Positions 1 through 11,563 are shown, numbered from the stretch's first letter. The stretch is 64,000 bases of DNA from Maratus speciosus (GCA_963932465.1 OZ010799.1:279531164-279595163); one strand, 5' to 3'. The notes: generated by a model from the letters alone, not told the origin. Numbers and translations are program-made.

Positions 1-242
1 ATCAGCTTTATGAAAATTTCTTACCCAATTTGGGGTACCCTAAAATCAGGGGGCAGAGAAGCATCCCAGTTTTCCCACGCTGCAATCAGCTCTGCTGTAT
101 GGTAACAAATTATTCCCATTTATAAAAAAGGATTCAATGTGGTCAAACATGGCTGCGTATATGGCTTATAAAGAAAAGTGGTCAAAGATGGCTTCATACT
201 GGCTAGAAAAAAAAAAAAAAAAAGGCTCAAAGGTGGCCGCAA
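1..242. other. Unannotated AT-rich start of window
   Basis: No open frame or repeat structure that I can support. It contains an 18-A run near 208-225. Confidence 0.5.
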
Positions 243-465
243 TTAAGACATTTGAAATGTCTGAAATTCAGACGTAAGAAGTGTCTGAAAAATTTAAGAC
301 ACTTTAAAACGTCTTAAAATTGAACACTCTTGTTTCAGACACTTAAGTGTCTGAAATTCAGACGCAAGAAGTGTCTGAAAATTTTAAGACATTTTAAAAC
401 GTCTGAAAATTGAACACTGCGTTTCAGACACTTAAATGTCTGAATTTCAGACATTTTCATTTGCA
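243..465. repeat. Palindrome-rich 90-bp tandem repeat, about 2.4 copies
   Basis: The segment CTGAAATTCAGACG recurs at 261 and 351, and a variant starts at 440, giving a period of about 90 bp. Each unit carries GTCTGAA/TTCAGAC palindromes. A perfect 24-bp palindrome centred on CTTAAG lies at 333-356. No coding potential. It could be the remains of a palindromic DNA-transposon end. Confidence 0.75.
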
Positions 466-1363
466 GTGTATGAAGCACTTTCCAACACTAATTTAATATT
501 ATTTTAAAATATCATTTTGTTATATCTAGAATGAAATGAGATATCTAAATAAGCGACTTAAAAAACACATAACATTTTTTTAAGCAGTAAACACAATTGT
601 TTTATTTTAAAACACATTCCATTATCTCAATTCTACAATGTCTCTGATCTATGTCGCCCGAATTCTGCCGTTAAACTATGATGTCAGGTATATTTATAAG
701 AAAATCATTGATTAATACTAATCCTCGTTGAAAAATTAAATATAAATACATAGTTCTATCGCGATATATTAAGTGGAGAAATTTTATGGTTAATATCTGA
801 ATATCGTTCACTTTTTTGTTATTCTCTCACATGTGTGTGAAATGAAGTTGCACAAAAATGTAAGTTAAAAAGTTGGTTACTTACAATGATGGAAAAATTA
901 ATGTTATTATTTTTTTTAATTGTTCTTCATGTCTGCAGTTAATGATAAATATATACAGTTGATTTAAATTAGATATATTTTATGGAATTCTACCTCTTTA
1001 GTCACTGTGTTGTCTATCTAGAAAGACAATTTTTACGATCTACATTTTTTGATTAATCTTTTCTAATCTTTTCTAGTTAACGGTATCTTTCTTGTAAGTT
1101 TACTAGAAAAAAGATTAGCTGTTAAAAATATTGAACAGGGATTATCATTACGCTTACTGAAAGAATATCACAGGCACGATTTTAGTGGCACGATGTAAAA
1201 CTGGTTATATAATGGCAATTTCTATACTTGCCTATGCTTGAAAAAGCAATGCTAATAACAATCCTTTTATATGTGACTAGAAGTGTTTTAATCTTTTTAA
1301 GCTTTTTAGAAAATCCAGCTGTTTGTTCCGGCACGGTCAAAGAAACACAACATAGAAGATTTG
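466..1363. other. AT-rich region without recognised features
   Basis: No open frame resembles a known protein, and there are no clear repeats. The short frames near 1182-1422 run into the BEL LTR and look like chance. Confidence 0.5.
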
Positions 1364-1368
1364 TTGTC

Positions 1369-1832
1369 TGTTCGGACCTTGTGCGCATGCCGAACGAGCT
1401 CCGTAGCTTTGGAGTCATGTGACCCAGTTCAGTTGTTGCTTAGCTGCCATTGCGGCACGTTGTGTATTCGAGCGGGTCTTATCCCCAAGTATATAGTTGT
1501 TCTTTAGCTGCCATTGCGGCACGTTGTGTATTCTAGCGGGTCTTATCCCCAAGTATAGAGTATGTTGTTCTTGAGCTGCCATTGTGGCACGTATGTTATA
1601 GCGGGTCTTATCCCCAATTATTCTGTTTCTTATAGCGGGAGTATTCCCCAAAAATATGTTTTATGATCGTCACTTGTTCTAACAGCGGGTTATTACCCCA
1701 ACGTCACTTCATCATTCTATGTTCTTCAGTGTTCGTGATTGTTTGTAACATTGTGTGCTGTGTGTTATAAAAAATGTGAAAAAGAAACCTAATCGTCTTC
1801 ATTCCTAAAGTTACGCACAGTATTCACATACA
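1369..1832 (+). repeat. BEL/Pao 5' LTR with internal repeats
   Basis: 464 bp, TG...CA. It holds about three direct repeats of 64 bp built on AGCTGCCATTGCGGCACG. It also holds five 16-bp units of the form AGCGGG-N6-CCCC, starting at 1471, 1535, 1600, 1634 and 1684. A TATA-like TATAA at 1766-1770 lies about 65 bp before the LTR end and may be a core promoter (inference). Confidence 0.95.
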
Positions 1833-1870
1833 TTTTTGTGGTCCGTCGATTTCGCAGCGAAAGAGCTGCT

Positions 1871-3232
1871 ATGGAAAAATTAAATAGAACAAAAGGTGCT
1901 CTAAAAGGTGCTATAACGAAATTAGAAAATTTCGTAAAAGATAATACAGACGAAATTAATTACTCGAGTACCGAGCTCGAAATAAATATTCGAAAATTAC
2001 CTGAGCTTCAAGCAAAAGTATCGGAAATACGGGATAAATATTATGATATCCCTGATATTAAGGACTTACCAGAAATCGAAAACGAGTTAGATGAACTCGA
2101 AGATCGTCTCGAGAAACTTGAGGTAAGTCTCAACCTATTTCTTAAAAATCTTAAAGTTTCTGAAATAAATGTGCATGCTGATAGTATTGAATCTATAAGT
2201 TTGAATAATATTAAAGTTAAGTTACCTGAAATCCCACTACCAACATTCAATGGTAAATATGAAGAGTGGTCAATCTTTAACCTTCCGTCTACCAGACGGG
2301 TCCATTGGACCCGACATGTACATTCAAAATATTTATTCAAACCAGAAATTTCTTCAAAATAAACTAAATGTATAAATCAGACAATAATAAGTTAAATAAA
2401 CAAATTAAATAGTTTTAAGTAAAAATTCTGGTGTAGAATGTTTTTATAAAACTTGAGTAAAATTTCCGGTAGTTCTAGGGTTAAAGTACAATTTACAAAT
2501 TTAATTATCAATAATGCCCAGTTAAATGACGCTCAGAAGCTGTTTTATTTGCGAGCATCGCTAAAAAATGAAGCAAAACAACTGGAGAGCCCAGACGATT
2601 CCTTTGAGTCATTGTTTACAGCACTTACTGAAAGATTCGAAAATCAACGTTTGCTCATTGACACTCATTTATCAGCCATAATTAATTATGAAAAAATACA
2701 TTACGAGTCTTCTAAAGAATTGAGATCCTTTATTGATTGTGTAAATAAAAATTTGAGGGCCTTAAAAGTATTACAATATGAACAAAACAATCTGTCTGAT
2801 GCTATCCTTATCAATATTATATTGCAAAAGGTAGATAAGGAATCTCGAAAATTATTTGAATATTCGATTAAAAAATCAGAATACCCGCAATTTAATGAAT
2901 TAATGTCATTTTTGGAAAACCGCAGTTCTACGTTAGAAAGCGTAAATATATACTCTGCTTCAAAACCCTTAAACAAAAACATTCCTCTTTCGAACAAACA
3001 AAATAATTTCATGCTAAATTCGAATGATAAATCGAAAGGAAAAACTTGTATTCTGTGTAAATTGGCTTTTCATAATTTGAACAAATGTTCTCAGTTTCGA
3101 AAAATGAATGTTTCTGAACGATACAATTTTGTGAAGAAAAATAAGCTGTGTATTAATTGTTTGAATAATTCTCATTTCGTAAATTCTTGCATTTCAAAAT
3201 ATAATTGTAATTGTCATAATAAATCGTCATAA
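1871..3232 (+). pseudogene. gag: BEL/Pao Gag, split by a MITE
   Basis: Gag packages retrotransposon RNA into cytoplasmic particles. The frame opens at ATG 1871; the upstream GTG at 1838 is in frame but less likely. The N-terminal part is charged and probably coiled coil (rich in E, K and L, roughly residues 1-110). It reaches a DUF1759-type segment with the motif YEEWS, where the TTAA-flanked MITE (2281-2480) interrupts it. A stop inside the MITE lies at 2360-2362. The same frame resumes after 2484 with a typical BEL Gag block containing QKLFYLRASL. Cys/His-rich zinc-knuckle sequence near 3050-3220 includes CILCKLAFH and CINCLNNSHF. The frame ends at TAA 3230-3232, inside a 13-bp tandem duplication of ATAATAAATCGTC. 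The original Gag frame is recognisable again at 3281-3375, so the duplication probably caused the break. Confidence 0.9.
2281..2480. mobile_element. TTAA-flanked piggyBac-like MITE inside BEL gag
   Basis: Flanked by TTAA at 2277-2280 and 2481-2484. The right end read inward is CCCTAGAACTACCGG, close to the CCCTAGAA ends of piggyBac. The left end CCTTCCGTCTACC is more diverged. The interior shares extended similarity with the element at 14023-14221 (for example GTTAAATAAA and AATTCTGGTG versus AATTCCGGTG). Insert plus one TTAA is 204 bp, a multiple of three, but it carries a stop codon. Confidence 0.9.
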
Positions 3233-3269
3233 TAAATCGTCAAAATGTCATAATAAATAAAAAATACCT

Positions 3270-6200
3270 GTGAATTGCGACACAGCTCATCGCTTCATCG
3301 AGAAAAAGAAAATAAATCCAAAAATGAATTGGCTTCCCCCCCAAATTTCCTCCCCTCTTGCAGGTGCGGTAAATAGAGGAACGGAAAACATTTCGATAAA
3401 TAATGAATCTTTAAAGACCTTGAATAATATAAGTAAAAAAAGAAAATCAATTTTATTGAGTACATGCTTTGTTTTTATAGAAGATAATTTCGGAAATAAA
3501 CGAAGGTTTAGAGTAATTTTGGATAATGCTAGCAATGTCAATATTTTAACTAAGGATTGCGCTGACATGTTGAAATTTAAAAAAAGGATAATTAATGTAC
3601 CCGTTACAGGATTAAACGGTTATACTTATAATGTAAAAAATAAAATTTCGAGTGTAATTACAAACGAAGATGGCTCTTTCAGGGAGAATATAGATTTCTT
3701 AATTGTTCCCAAAATCACGGATGTAATTCCATCAAAGCAATTAAATGTATCGGACATTAATTTACCGAATATTGTGGAATTGGCAGACCCCACATTTTTC
3801 AAACCGGGAAAAATTCACGCATTGGTTGGCGCTGAATTATTTTATAGAATTTTAAAGCATAATTCAGTTAAGATAAATGATAAACTTTTTCTGCAAGACA
3901 CTGTTTTTGGATGGATCCCAACTGGGGCGCTAGAGGAGAACACGCAAACAAACAATATTACTATGTGCAATTTCGTTAGAGATTTCGATGAAATAAATGA
4001 TAATTTAAAACAATTTTGGGAGCTTGAGTCTATAGGCATTAAACATGATGATCCGAAAATATCGGAAACTGATCAAGCACAACAAATATTCGATAAAACT
4101 GTCAAATTTGTAGGCGATCGTTATGAAGTTCAGTTACCGTGGAAAAAAGACTGGAAGGATTTAAATGATAATTTTAATGTTGCGAAACAGCGTTTGGAAG
4201 GTCTAAAAAGAAAATTTTATCGAAACCCAGAGCTTTTTCGACAATATTCTGCAATAATCACGGAATATTTAAAGCAAGGAATTATAGAGCAGGTGCAAGA
4301 AAATGAACCTGTTTTAGACAGGGCAGTTTATTATTTGCCCCATCATGCGGTCTGTAAAGAAAATAAACTTACTACAAAGGTCCGAATCGTCTTCGATGCC
4401 AGCTCTCATGATAACAATGATTTGTCCCTTAATGATTGTTTATGGCCCGGCACCAACTTAAATCCACTTCTATTTGATATTTTAATCCATTTCAGATTAT
4501 ACGAAATTGCCTTTTCTTCTGATATCGAGAAGGCGTTCCTTCAAATCTCACTCGCTGAAAAAGATCGGGATTCTGTCCGTTTTCTGTGGTATGATGATGG
4601 TTTAAAATCTTTCAAGGTCTTCAGATTCAAACGTGTTATTTTTGGAGTCAATGCCTCTCCATTCCTCCTATCTGCTACCATAAAGGAGCACATCAAGCGG
4701 TTTACGAACCTACACCCAAGAACTGTTCACCTACTCGATAAATATATTTATGTGGACGATTTTATATCTGGCGAAGATACGCTGCAAGAAGCTCTTGATG
4801 TTTCCCTGAATGCTAACAAAATAATGTCTGAAGCAGGAATGATTCTTCGAAAATGGATAACCAATGATGAAGCGTTACTGAAGTGCTGGCAAAAGGAAGG
4901 TTTAAATATTCAAACAGAACATGCTGCAATAAGCCTAGGAAGCAATCTAAGCAAGGTATTAGGAATGTCCTGGAAAACAGAAGATTGTCTGACATTCGAA
5001 GTCAAAAGTTTAATAGAATTCTTGTCATCGCAAAAAAGCTCAAAACGTCTACTATTGCAAGCAGTTGGTAAAATCTTCGATCCGTTAGGCATGCTGACGC
5101 CATTCACCATTAGAATAAAATGCCTGTTCCAAGAACTATGGCTAAAGAAGACAGCATGGGATGAACAGTTACCAACTAATGTGCCCGAAAAATGGTTAAA
5201 GTGGTTCGAAGAACTTCCAAATTTAGCAGAATTAAAAATTCCGAGGAAAATTCTTGGTTGCTTGAATCAAGTAATAGCTGTAGAAATACACGCCTTTTCT
5301 GATGCTAGTAAAATAGCGTATGGATCTGCAATTTATCTGAGAATAAAAAGAGAGAGTGGTGTGGAAGTCAATCTCGTGACTTCAAAGAGTCGTGTTGCAC
5401 CGATAAAGAAGATAACTCTGCCTCGGCTAGAACTTCTCGGAGCCTTACTAAGTGCAAGACTGACCAATAAAGTAAAACCCATCCTAGATCAAAAAATCAC
5501 ATCGAAAGTGTACTATTGGACGGATTCCAAAATAACCTTATTCTGGATCAAAGGATCATCAAAGCGATGGAAGCAGTTTGTGGCTAACCGTGTCATAGAG
5601 ATTAATGCACTTTCAGATTCGAACTCTTGGTATCACTGCTCTAGCAAGGACAATCCTGCCGATCTCTTGACCAGAGGTGCGAGTGTTAATTCTCTTGTAG
5701 AGAATCCAATGTGGTTTAGGGGACCAAAATTCCTAGCAGCTGATGACTTAGTGACTGAGCAAGAAACTATTTCTGTGCCAGAAACAGATTATTTTCCCGA
5801 GACTAAATCAAAATATAAAAATAACTGTAATGATTTTAATTCTAATATTTCTCTTTCTCTTTTCAGGAATCCTGAAGAAGTAAATTTTTTTCTCAACATA
5901 AGTGGTAAATACTATAGTATTCTTCGCATACTGGCATATGTTTATAGGTTTTTTCACAATTGCAAATGTAAGTTAGCAGACCGGCGCAGAGGCAGCCTCA
6001 CAACCCCAGAAATAAAAAATTCAGAAGTTTCTCTAATTAGATTAGTACAAAATGCAGAATTTCAGGAAGAGATTAAGGGTTTAAAACGGGAATCAAGGGT
6101 TCCCCCTTCCAGTAAAATTAAATGTTTATCCCCCTTTTTGGATCAAGATAATATCTTAAGAGTTGGCGGTAGGTTGGAAAATTCAGATTTAAACTTTGAT

Positions 6201-7370
6201 AAGAAGCATCAAATCATTTTGCCGAAGGGCCATAAGCTCACAAAACTCATATTTGAGCATTTTCACAGGAAGTATTTTTATATTGGTCCCCAAACTTTAA
6301 TCCATTACGTACGTATGCGGTTTTGGCCCGTAAGTGGAAAAAATTTAGCGCGAAAAATAGTGCATGATTGCGTTGTCTGTTTTAGGAACAAACCAGTTAC
6401 TGCTAAACAAATCATGGGTGACCTCCCATCAAAAAGAGTAACTCCAAACTTTACGTTTAACCATACAGGAGCCGATTTTTGCGGCCCTTTTGAGATTAAA
6501 TATAAAAATCAAAGAAAAGGGATTTTTCATAAGGTTTATGTCGCGATTTTCGTTTGCTTAGTAACAAAGGCTATTCATTTAGAAATAGTAACGGATCTAA
6601 CTTCTGATGCGTTTATCGCCGCACTTAAACGTTTTGTTTCAAGGCGAGGAAAATGCGCTTCTATTATGACAGACAATGCTACGAATTTTAGGGGTGCTAA
6701 ATCAGAATTGCACAAACTTCATGAGTTAGTTCGTAGACCGGATGAAAAATTAGCTAATTACCTTACTTCAGAAGCTATTGAATGAAAGTTCATTCCTCCT
6801 AGATCTCCCAACTTCGGTGGTTTATGGGAGGCTGGTGTAAAATCTTTCAAGTATTATCTTAAACGGACATTAAAGGGTGCTAGATTGACTATGGAAGAAT
6901 TCCAAACAGTCACCACCCAAATCGAAGGGGTACTAAATTCGCGTCCCTTAACTCCGTTATCGACCGATATAAATGATTTTAATGCATTGACACCAGGCCA
7001 TTTCCTAATTGGTCGGCCTATCGATGCCATTCCAGAACCTCAGTTGATTGATATCACAGAATCGAGATTATCTAGGTGGCAGAGAATCACTAAATTCGTC
7101 CAATTAATTTGGAGAAATTGGCAATTAAATTACTTGAGTCATCTCCAAAATCGTTCAAAATGGCAGGTAAAGGGGGAAAACATCAAACCAGGGGCGATGG
7201 TAGTCATAAAGGAGGACAATTTACCTCCCTGTAAGTGGATGCTAGGACGAATCTTAGAAGTTATACCAGGAAAGGATGGTAATGTTAGGGTTGCAAAGGT
7301 TAAAACAGCCTCAAATATCTTTCTTAGATCCATATCTAGATTGTGTGTCTTGCCCATTAAAGAAACCTAA
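3270..7370 (+). pseudogene. pol: BEL/Pao Pol polyprotein with one internal stop
   Basis: Pol copies element RNA to DNA and integrates it. The frame is open from 3270 to TGA 6783-6785 (1171 codons) and continues in the same frame to TAA at 7368-7370. Domains in order: an aspartic protease-like segment around residue 85, where the triad reads D-N-A rather than D-S/T-G; reverse transcriptase with FSSDIEKAF and catalytic YVDD near residue 494; an RNase H/Peptidase_A17-type region with AFSDASK, LPRLELLGA and YWTDSK; an integrase with a Cys-containing zinc region (CVVCF), then GADFCGPF and MTDNATNF carrying the two Asp. The TGA falls just before FIPPRSPNFGGLWEA, which carries the integrase Glu. In this family a Trp usually sits at the stop position, so TGG to TGA is likely (inference). 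A DUF5641-type tail (GRILEVIPGKDG) ends the protein. The true start is uncertain because the gag/pol junction is damaged. Confidence 0.93.
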
Positions 7371-7663
7371 TGTACATACCTTTTCTCATTGTCTACTTAT
7401 TTTAAAGTGCACCTAAGATTTACATGTTATTTTACATTCAACTTTTCTTAAGAATACATCGAACTATTTTTAGAAAATAGCTTAATTTTGTAACAAAGAA
7501 TTTAATTTTATTGTATTGTATAGTCCTTGTTATTGCAACTTATTATTATTGTATTTGTATTGTAATATTATTTTATGGTATTGGTATTTTATTTAGTTCT
7601 TGTATTTATAGTGTACTTTTTAATATTTTGAATGTGCTACGCACATTGCAACGCGGGGCGGCA

Positions 7664-8127
7664 TGTTCGGACCTTGTGCGCATGCCGAACGAGCTCCGTA
7701 GCTTTGCGGCCATGTGACCCAGTTCAGTTGTTGCTTAGCTGCCATTGCGGCACGTTGTGTATTCGAGCGGGTCTTATCCCCAAGTATATAGTTGTTCTTT
7801 AGCTGCCATTGCGGCACGTTGTGTATTCTAGCGGGTCTTATCCCCAAGTATAGAGTATGTTGTTCTTGAGCTGCCATTGTGGCACGTATGTTATAGCGGG
7901 TCTTATCCCCAATTATTCTGTTTCTTATAGCGGGAGTATTCCCCAAAAATATGTTTTATGAACGTCACTTGTTCTAACAGCGGGTTATTACCCCAACGTC
8001 ACTTCATCATTCTATGTTCTTCAGTGTTCGTGATTGTTTGTAACATTGTGTGCTGTGTGTTATAAAAAATGTGAAAAAGAAACCTAATCGTCTTCATTCC
8101 TAAAGTTACGCACAGTATTCACATACA
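7664..8127 (+). repeat. BEL/Pao 3' LTR
   Basis: Same length and structure as the 5' copy. Visible differences are three substitutions near 7704-7711 (TTGCGGCC versus TTGGAGTC) and one in TGAACG versus TGATCG. Confidence 0.95.
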
Positions 8128-8132
8128 TTGTC

Positions 8133-8872
8133 TATGATATTCACTTTTTTTTGCGAAATAAAACAATCATGACACAGATGTAAAGATAATAATATATAAT
8201 TAAAAAATACAACATATAAAGTCAAAATAAATAATAATATAAACAGTTTTCTGGGGTCATCTGTTTTATAGTATGTCTGTACTATATAGATGTAGCTATG
8301 CAAATTCCAAAATTTTCAAAAGTAAAACTATGTTCCAAGTACACATCAAGAGAGAGCTATCATTATCGCAAGTCTGATCTAAGATTAAAATGTGTGCATT
8401 TTTCAGTTACGTGGATCAAATTCATTGCAACTTCTCACGGTACTCTATAATAAACTCACGACCTTCGGTCTAAAATTTGGTGTTTTCATTTTTTTTATCT
8501 CAAATTACAAGATGACGTTAACAAGTGGGTAAGTGTGATCACAGATCGCACAGAGGGTTTCGTTTAATATTTCTTTCAAAACACTTTATCCTTTTGCAAA
8601 ATCTGTTAGTTCCACATTTCGAAACCAGGGGGCGCAGTCTATTCTAAACAAACCTCTATCTGAACGGAACTCCGTTTTACAACCTATCCGTAGATATCTT
8701 AGTTGAGGGAATCGGGTCTGCACCACCCGAGATAGGTAGGCACCCCTGGCGGTAAAAAATGGAACTAAAATATGTAAGTCTTTGGTGCATAATATGAAAA
8801 AATGGTCAAAGGGGTGTCGGCAAAAGTTAGAACCCCCCCCCCCCCCCTGGTGAAAAGGGGGAGAATAAAAAA
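8133..8872. other. AT-rich spacer with a 14-C run
   Basis: No gene recognised. A homopolymer C run lies near 8834-8847. A weak CAGGGG...CCCCTG pair at 8626-8748 lacks a target duplication and is not called. Confidence 0.5.
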
Positions 8873-9230
8873 TTGCTTAAAATACACAAGTTAGAGCCCA
8901 GAGGGTTAAATATAAGATTTTTTCGAAATTTTATGATTTGTTTTTTGCTCGCAAGTGTTTATCTCTAATTTTGCAAAATTTCAAGTCTACAACTTAATTA
9001 GGGGCTGAGTTAGAAAAAAAAAATCTTAAAATACACAATTTAGAGCCCAGAGTGTTAAATATACGTTTTTTTTCGAAATTTTATGATTTATCGTTTGATG
9101 TAAGGTGTTCAGCTATAAGTATGCAAAATTTCAAGTCTCCAACATATATAGATTCTGAGAACGGGCACTGTGACAGACAGACAGACAGAGGAGTGGGACG
9201 AATAGGGTTTCGTCAGATGAACGAAACTCT
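8873..9230 (+). mobile_element. Tandem repeat + CAGA tract + terminal hairpin unit (A)
   Basis: Two copies of a unit of about 149 bp, aligned on TAGAGCCCAGAG at 8892 and 9041, both also containing GCAAAATTTCAAGTCT. They are followed by a (CAGA)n tract near 9173-9189. The unit closes with a 10-bp hairpin, AGGGTTTCGT at 9204-9213 and ACGAAACTCT at 9221-9230, with a 7-nt loop. The same architecture with unrelated sequence occurs at 41890-42935. The combination suggests a non-autonomous mobile element, possibly Helitron-like; the family is not established. Confidence 0.45.
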
Positions 9231-9482
9231 AAAAAACAGAAAATATGATAAAATAGAATGAAACATTTATGAAAATATCTTTCTTTAGAGCGAATATCTT
9301 AACGTAATTTCCTGCATATCCGCAGCGGATTAGTTAAGTCTTTTTTAAACCGGAAATTTTATTAAAATAAAAAGAAGTCAAATTCGTGCTAAGCAGAACC
9401 AAGTCGCACTTTATTTAAAACAAATTCTGGTAGGAAATCGAGGTGTGGCGGATACGCGCAAAATTACGGTAATTTTGCCTTA

Positions 9483-11563
9483 CACTGTAAAAAAAAAAAA
9501 ATCATTGTATCTTTACAAAAAATGCTGGCAATATGGGTGCCAGCAAATTTTGCTGTCAATTTACAGCAGTTTTGTTTTTTACGGGTAAACAGCAAACTTG
9601 TAAATTTACAGCAATTTTACAATTAATTTTATAGTAATTTTGTTTTTTATGTTTTACAAAAATTGTATTTTTTCAGCATATTTTGCTGTTAAGTTTGCTG
9701 TTACAGCACTTTTAACAAGATAACAGTAATTTTTTAGCCTTTATTATTATTTATTTTATATCGAAATAAAATTAAAACATGCTAAAAAGGGGATTTAATG
9801 TCACAAATATAAAAAGATGTTAATAAGATGTTGTTACATAATAAAATAGTTTTTAAAAACTTGAAAACCTCCAAGTTTTCATGTCGAGCGCTTTCGATCA
9901 CTATCGCTATTCGATCATTAGGTGATCGAAAGCGCTCGGCATGAAATCTTGGAAGTTTTTAAAAAATATTTTATTATGTAACATCTTATTAACATCTTTT
10001 TACATTTGTCACATTAAAAGCACCTTTTTAGCAAGTTTTAATTTTATTTCGATATAGTTTTCAAGGTGAATGTGACATTCCAACGGTATATATTTTTGTT
10101 TTCATATATACATTTCGTATTTATTTTATTTTATTTATTATTATTATTTATAGATATGCATTTGCATTTCTCCCCCCCCCCCCGGTCTGTAATGTTTATT
10201 TACTGTGAATTTTTCTTTTTTGCATACTATAAGATATCTTTTAAAAACTAAGAGCACTATAAATGTTATCTTTATGTCTACTTATATCATTGTTTTAATA
10301 ACATTATTATATAATAAATTCTGTTATACATGTGTAAGATACAAATTTAGCACCATAAAGCAAAATAATAAATAAAATAAGAAAACACACCGAAAAAAGC
10401 AATAAATCACAAATTTTAAACTATTGTAACTCATTGTAAAGAATTTTCTTTATGTGAATTTCAAATATACTGCGTATAACATACATTGAGAACATTCAAA
10501 ATATCTAATTTCAGTATCTAGTGCTAATTACTTTTTATTGTTCGATAATTATCAAAAGCAAAACGCGACCTGCTGCTTTTGAATGTTGCAACAATAGTAA
10601 GCAAACTCTTGGAATATTTTATGGATTAATAAAGAAGTGTATCCAGCTTACACATAATAAATGATTTGAAAATTACATGTGAAAAATGAAAAGAAATGCA
10701 CGTAAAAAAAATTAGCATCTGTAAAATCTGAATAACTCCGACAGAAAATCGGACCATAGGTCGTAAGATTGCTTTTGAAATTTTAATAAACTACAATAAT
10801 ACATTAAATAAATATATTTAAATTAGTACAAAAAGCGAACTTAAAGCTTTCGGACAATAAAAAAATATTGTATAATTTAGATTAGTAAGGTATATTAAAA
10901 TACAAACGAAAAAATGGAATTTCGAAAAATATATAATAGCAAAGCAAAACATATCTAAAGAGTAGGGATTTTTTTCTTTTTGTATCTGGTACTTTGACAC
11001 ATAAGTAAATAATAACTAAGTCCTATGATGAAAAAAAAATAGTTTTTTTCTAATTTAATTTGGAAATATTCTCTTTTGTTATACTTTAAGAAAAATATTT
11101 AATCTTTATACATATTATTCAGAAGCTACTGGTTGTCAACGTTTATATATATGTGTGCTCAAATACAAAATTTGTATCTTACATTATATAAGAGAACTGC
11201 CCTATTTAATACAGTTATTAAATCAATGATACGAATAAACATAAAAATAAAACTTACCCTGAATTTTTAAAATATAATCCACAATTGTATTTAAGTATCC
11301 AAAATCGCCATTTTCAATTCAATAATAAGCACATATTCAGACCGACGCTAACACTCGTACGACACTACTAACGCTAATTAATAACCTGCTTTGGCTTGAC
11401 ACTGTGCCTGTGGATATCTCAACTGGAATGTTGTCCGGGCTGTTTTGATCGTGTTGAAATAACAGCAGTTTACTGTAAATCAATAGTGAAGTTAAAAAAA
11501 ACGTTGTATTTTACAGATTCACAGTCAAATCAGTAGTAATTTTTCCCGTTTTTTTTTACTATG
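9483..11563. mobile_element. Possible DNA element with CACTGTAAAAA-type ends
   Basis: The left end TTACACTGTAAAAAAAA and the right end, read inward as TTTACATAGTAAAAAAAA, form imperfect inverted termini. Both ends are rich in ACAGCA/TGCTGT and TTACAGTAAA-like motifs. There is no convincing target duplication and no transposase, so this is a weak call. The interior is AT-rich apart from the palindrome at 9758-10055. Confidence 0.3.
9758..10055. repeat. Near-perfect long inverted repeat (hairpin, arms about 135-144 bp)
   Basis: The left arm (9758-9901) begins ATATCGAAATAAAATT, and the right arm (9922-10055) ends with its complement. The inner ends are TTCGATCAC and GTGATCGAA around a 20-nt loop (9902-9921). 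Only scattered mismatches and small gaps occur along the arms. Transcripts would fold into one long hairpin. Confidence 0.85.

Larger units (their letters stand above)
1369..8127 (+). mobile_element. Complete BEL/Pao LTR retrotransposon
   Basis: Two direct 464-bp LTRs (1369-1832 and 7664-8127) begin TG and end CA. They enclose gag and pol in the order gag, protease, RT, RNase H, integrase. The 5-bp target duplication TTGTC is perfect at 1364-1368 and 8128-8132. The LTRs differ at only four positions that I could find by eye, so the insertion is recent. Despite this the coding region is dead: a TTAA-flanked MITE sits in gag, the gag/pol junction is out of frame, and pol has one in-frame TGA. 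Just upstream of the 3' LTR is a short G-rich stretch near 7654-7663 where the polypurine tract would lie. I could not assign the primer-binding tRNA. Confidence 0.96.

Noticed and set aside
8626..8748. Small hAT element with CAGGGG...CCCCTG ends
   Set aside because: Pairing is limited to a few bases and the flanking 8-mers do not match.
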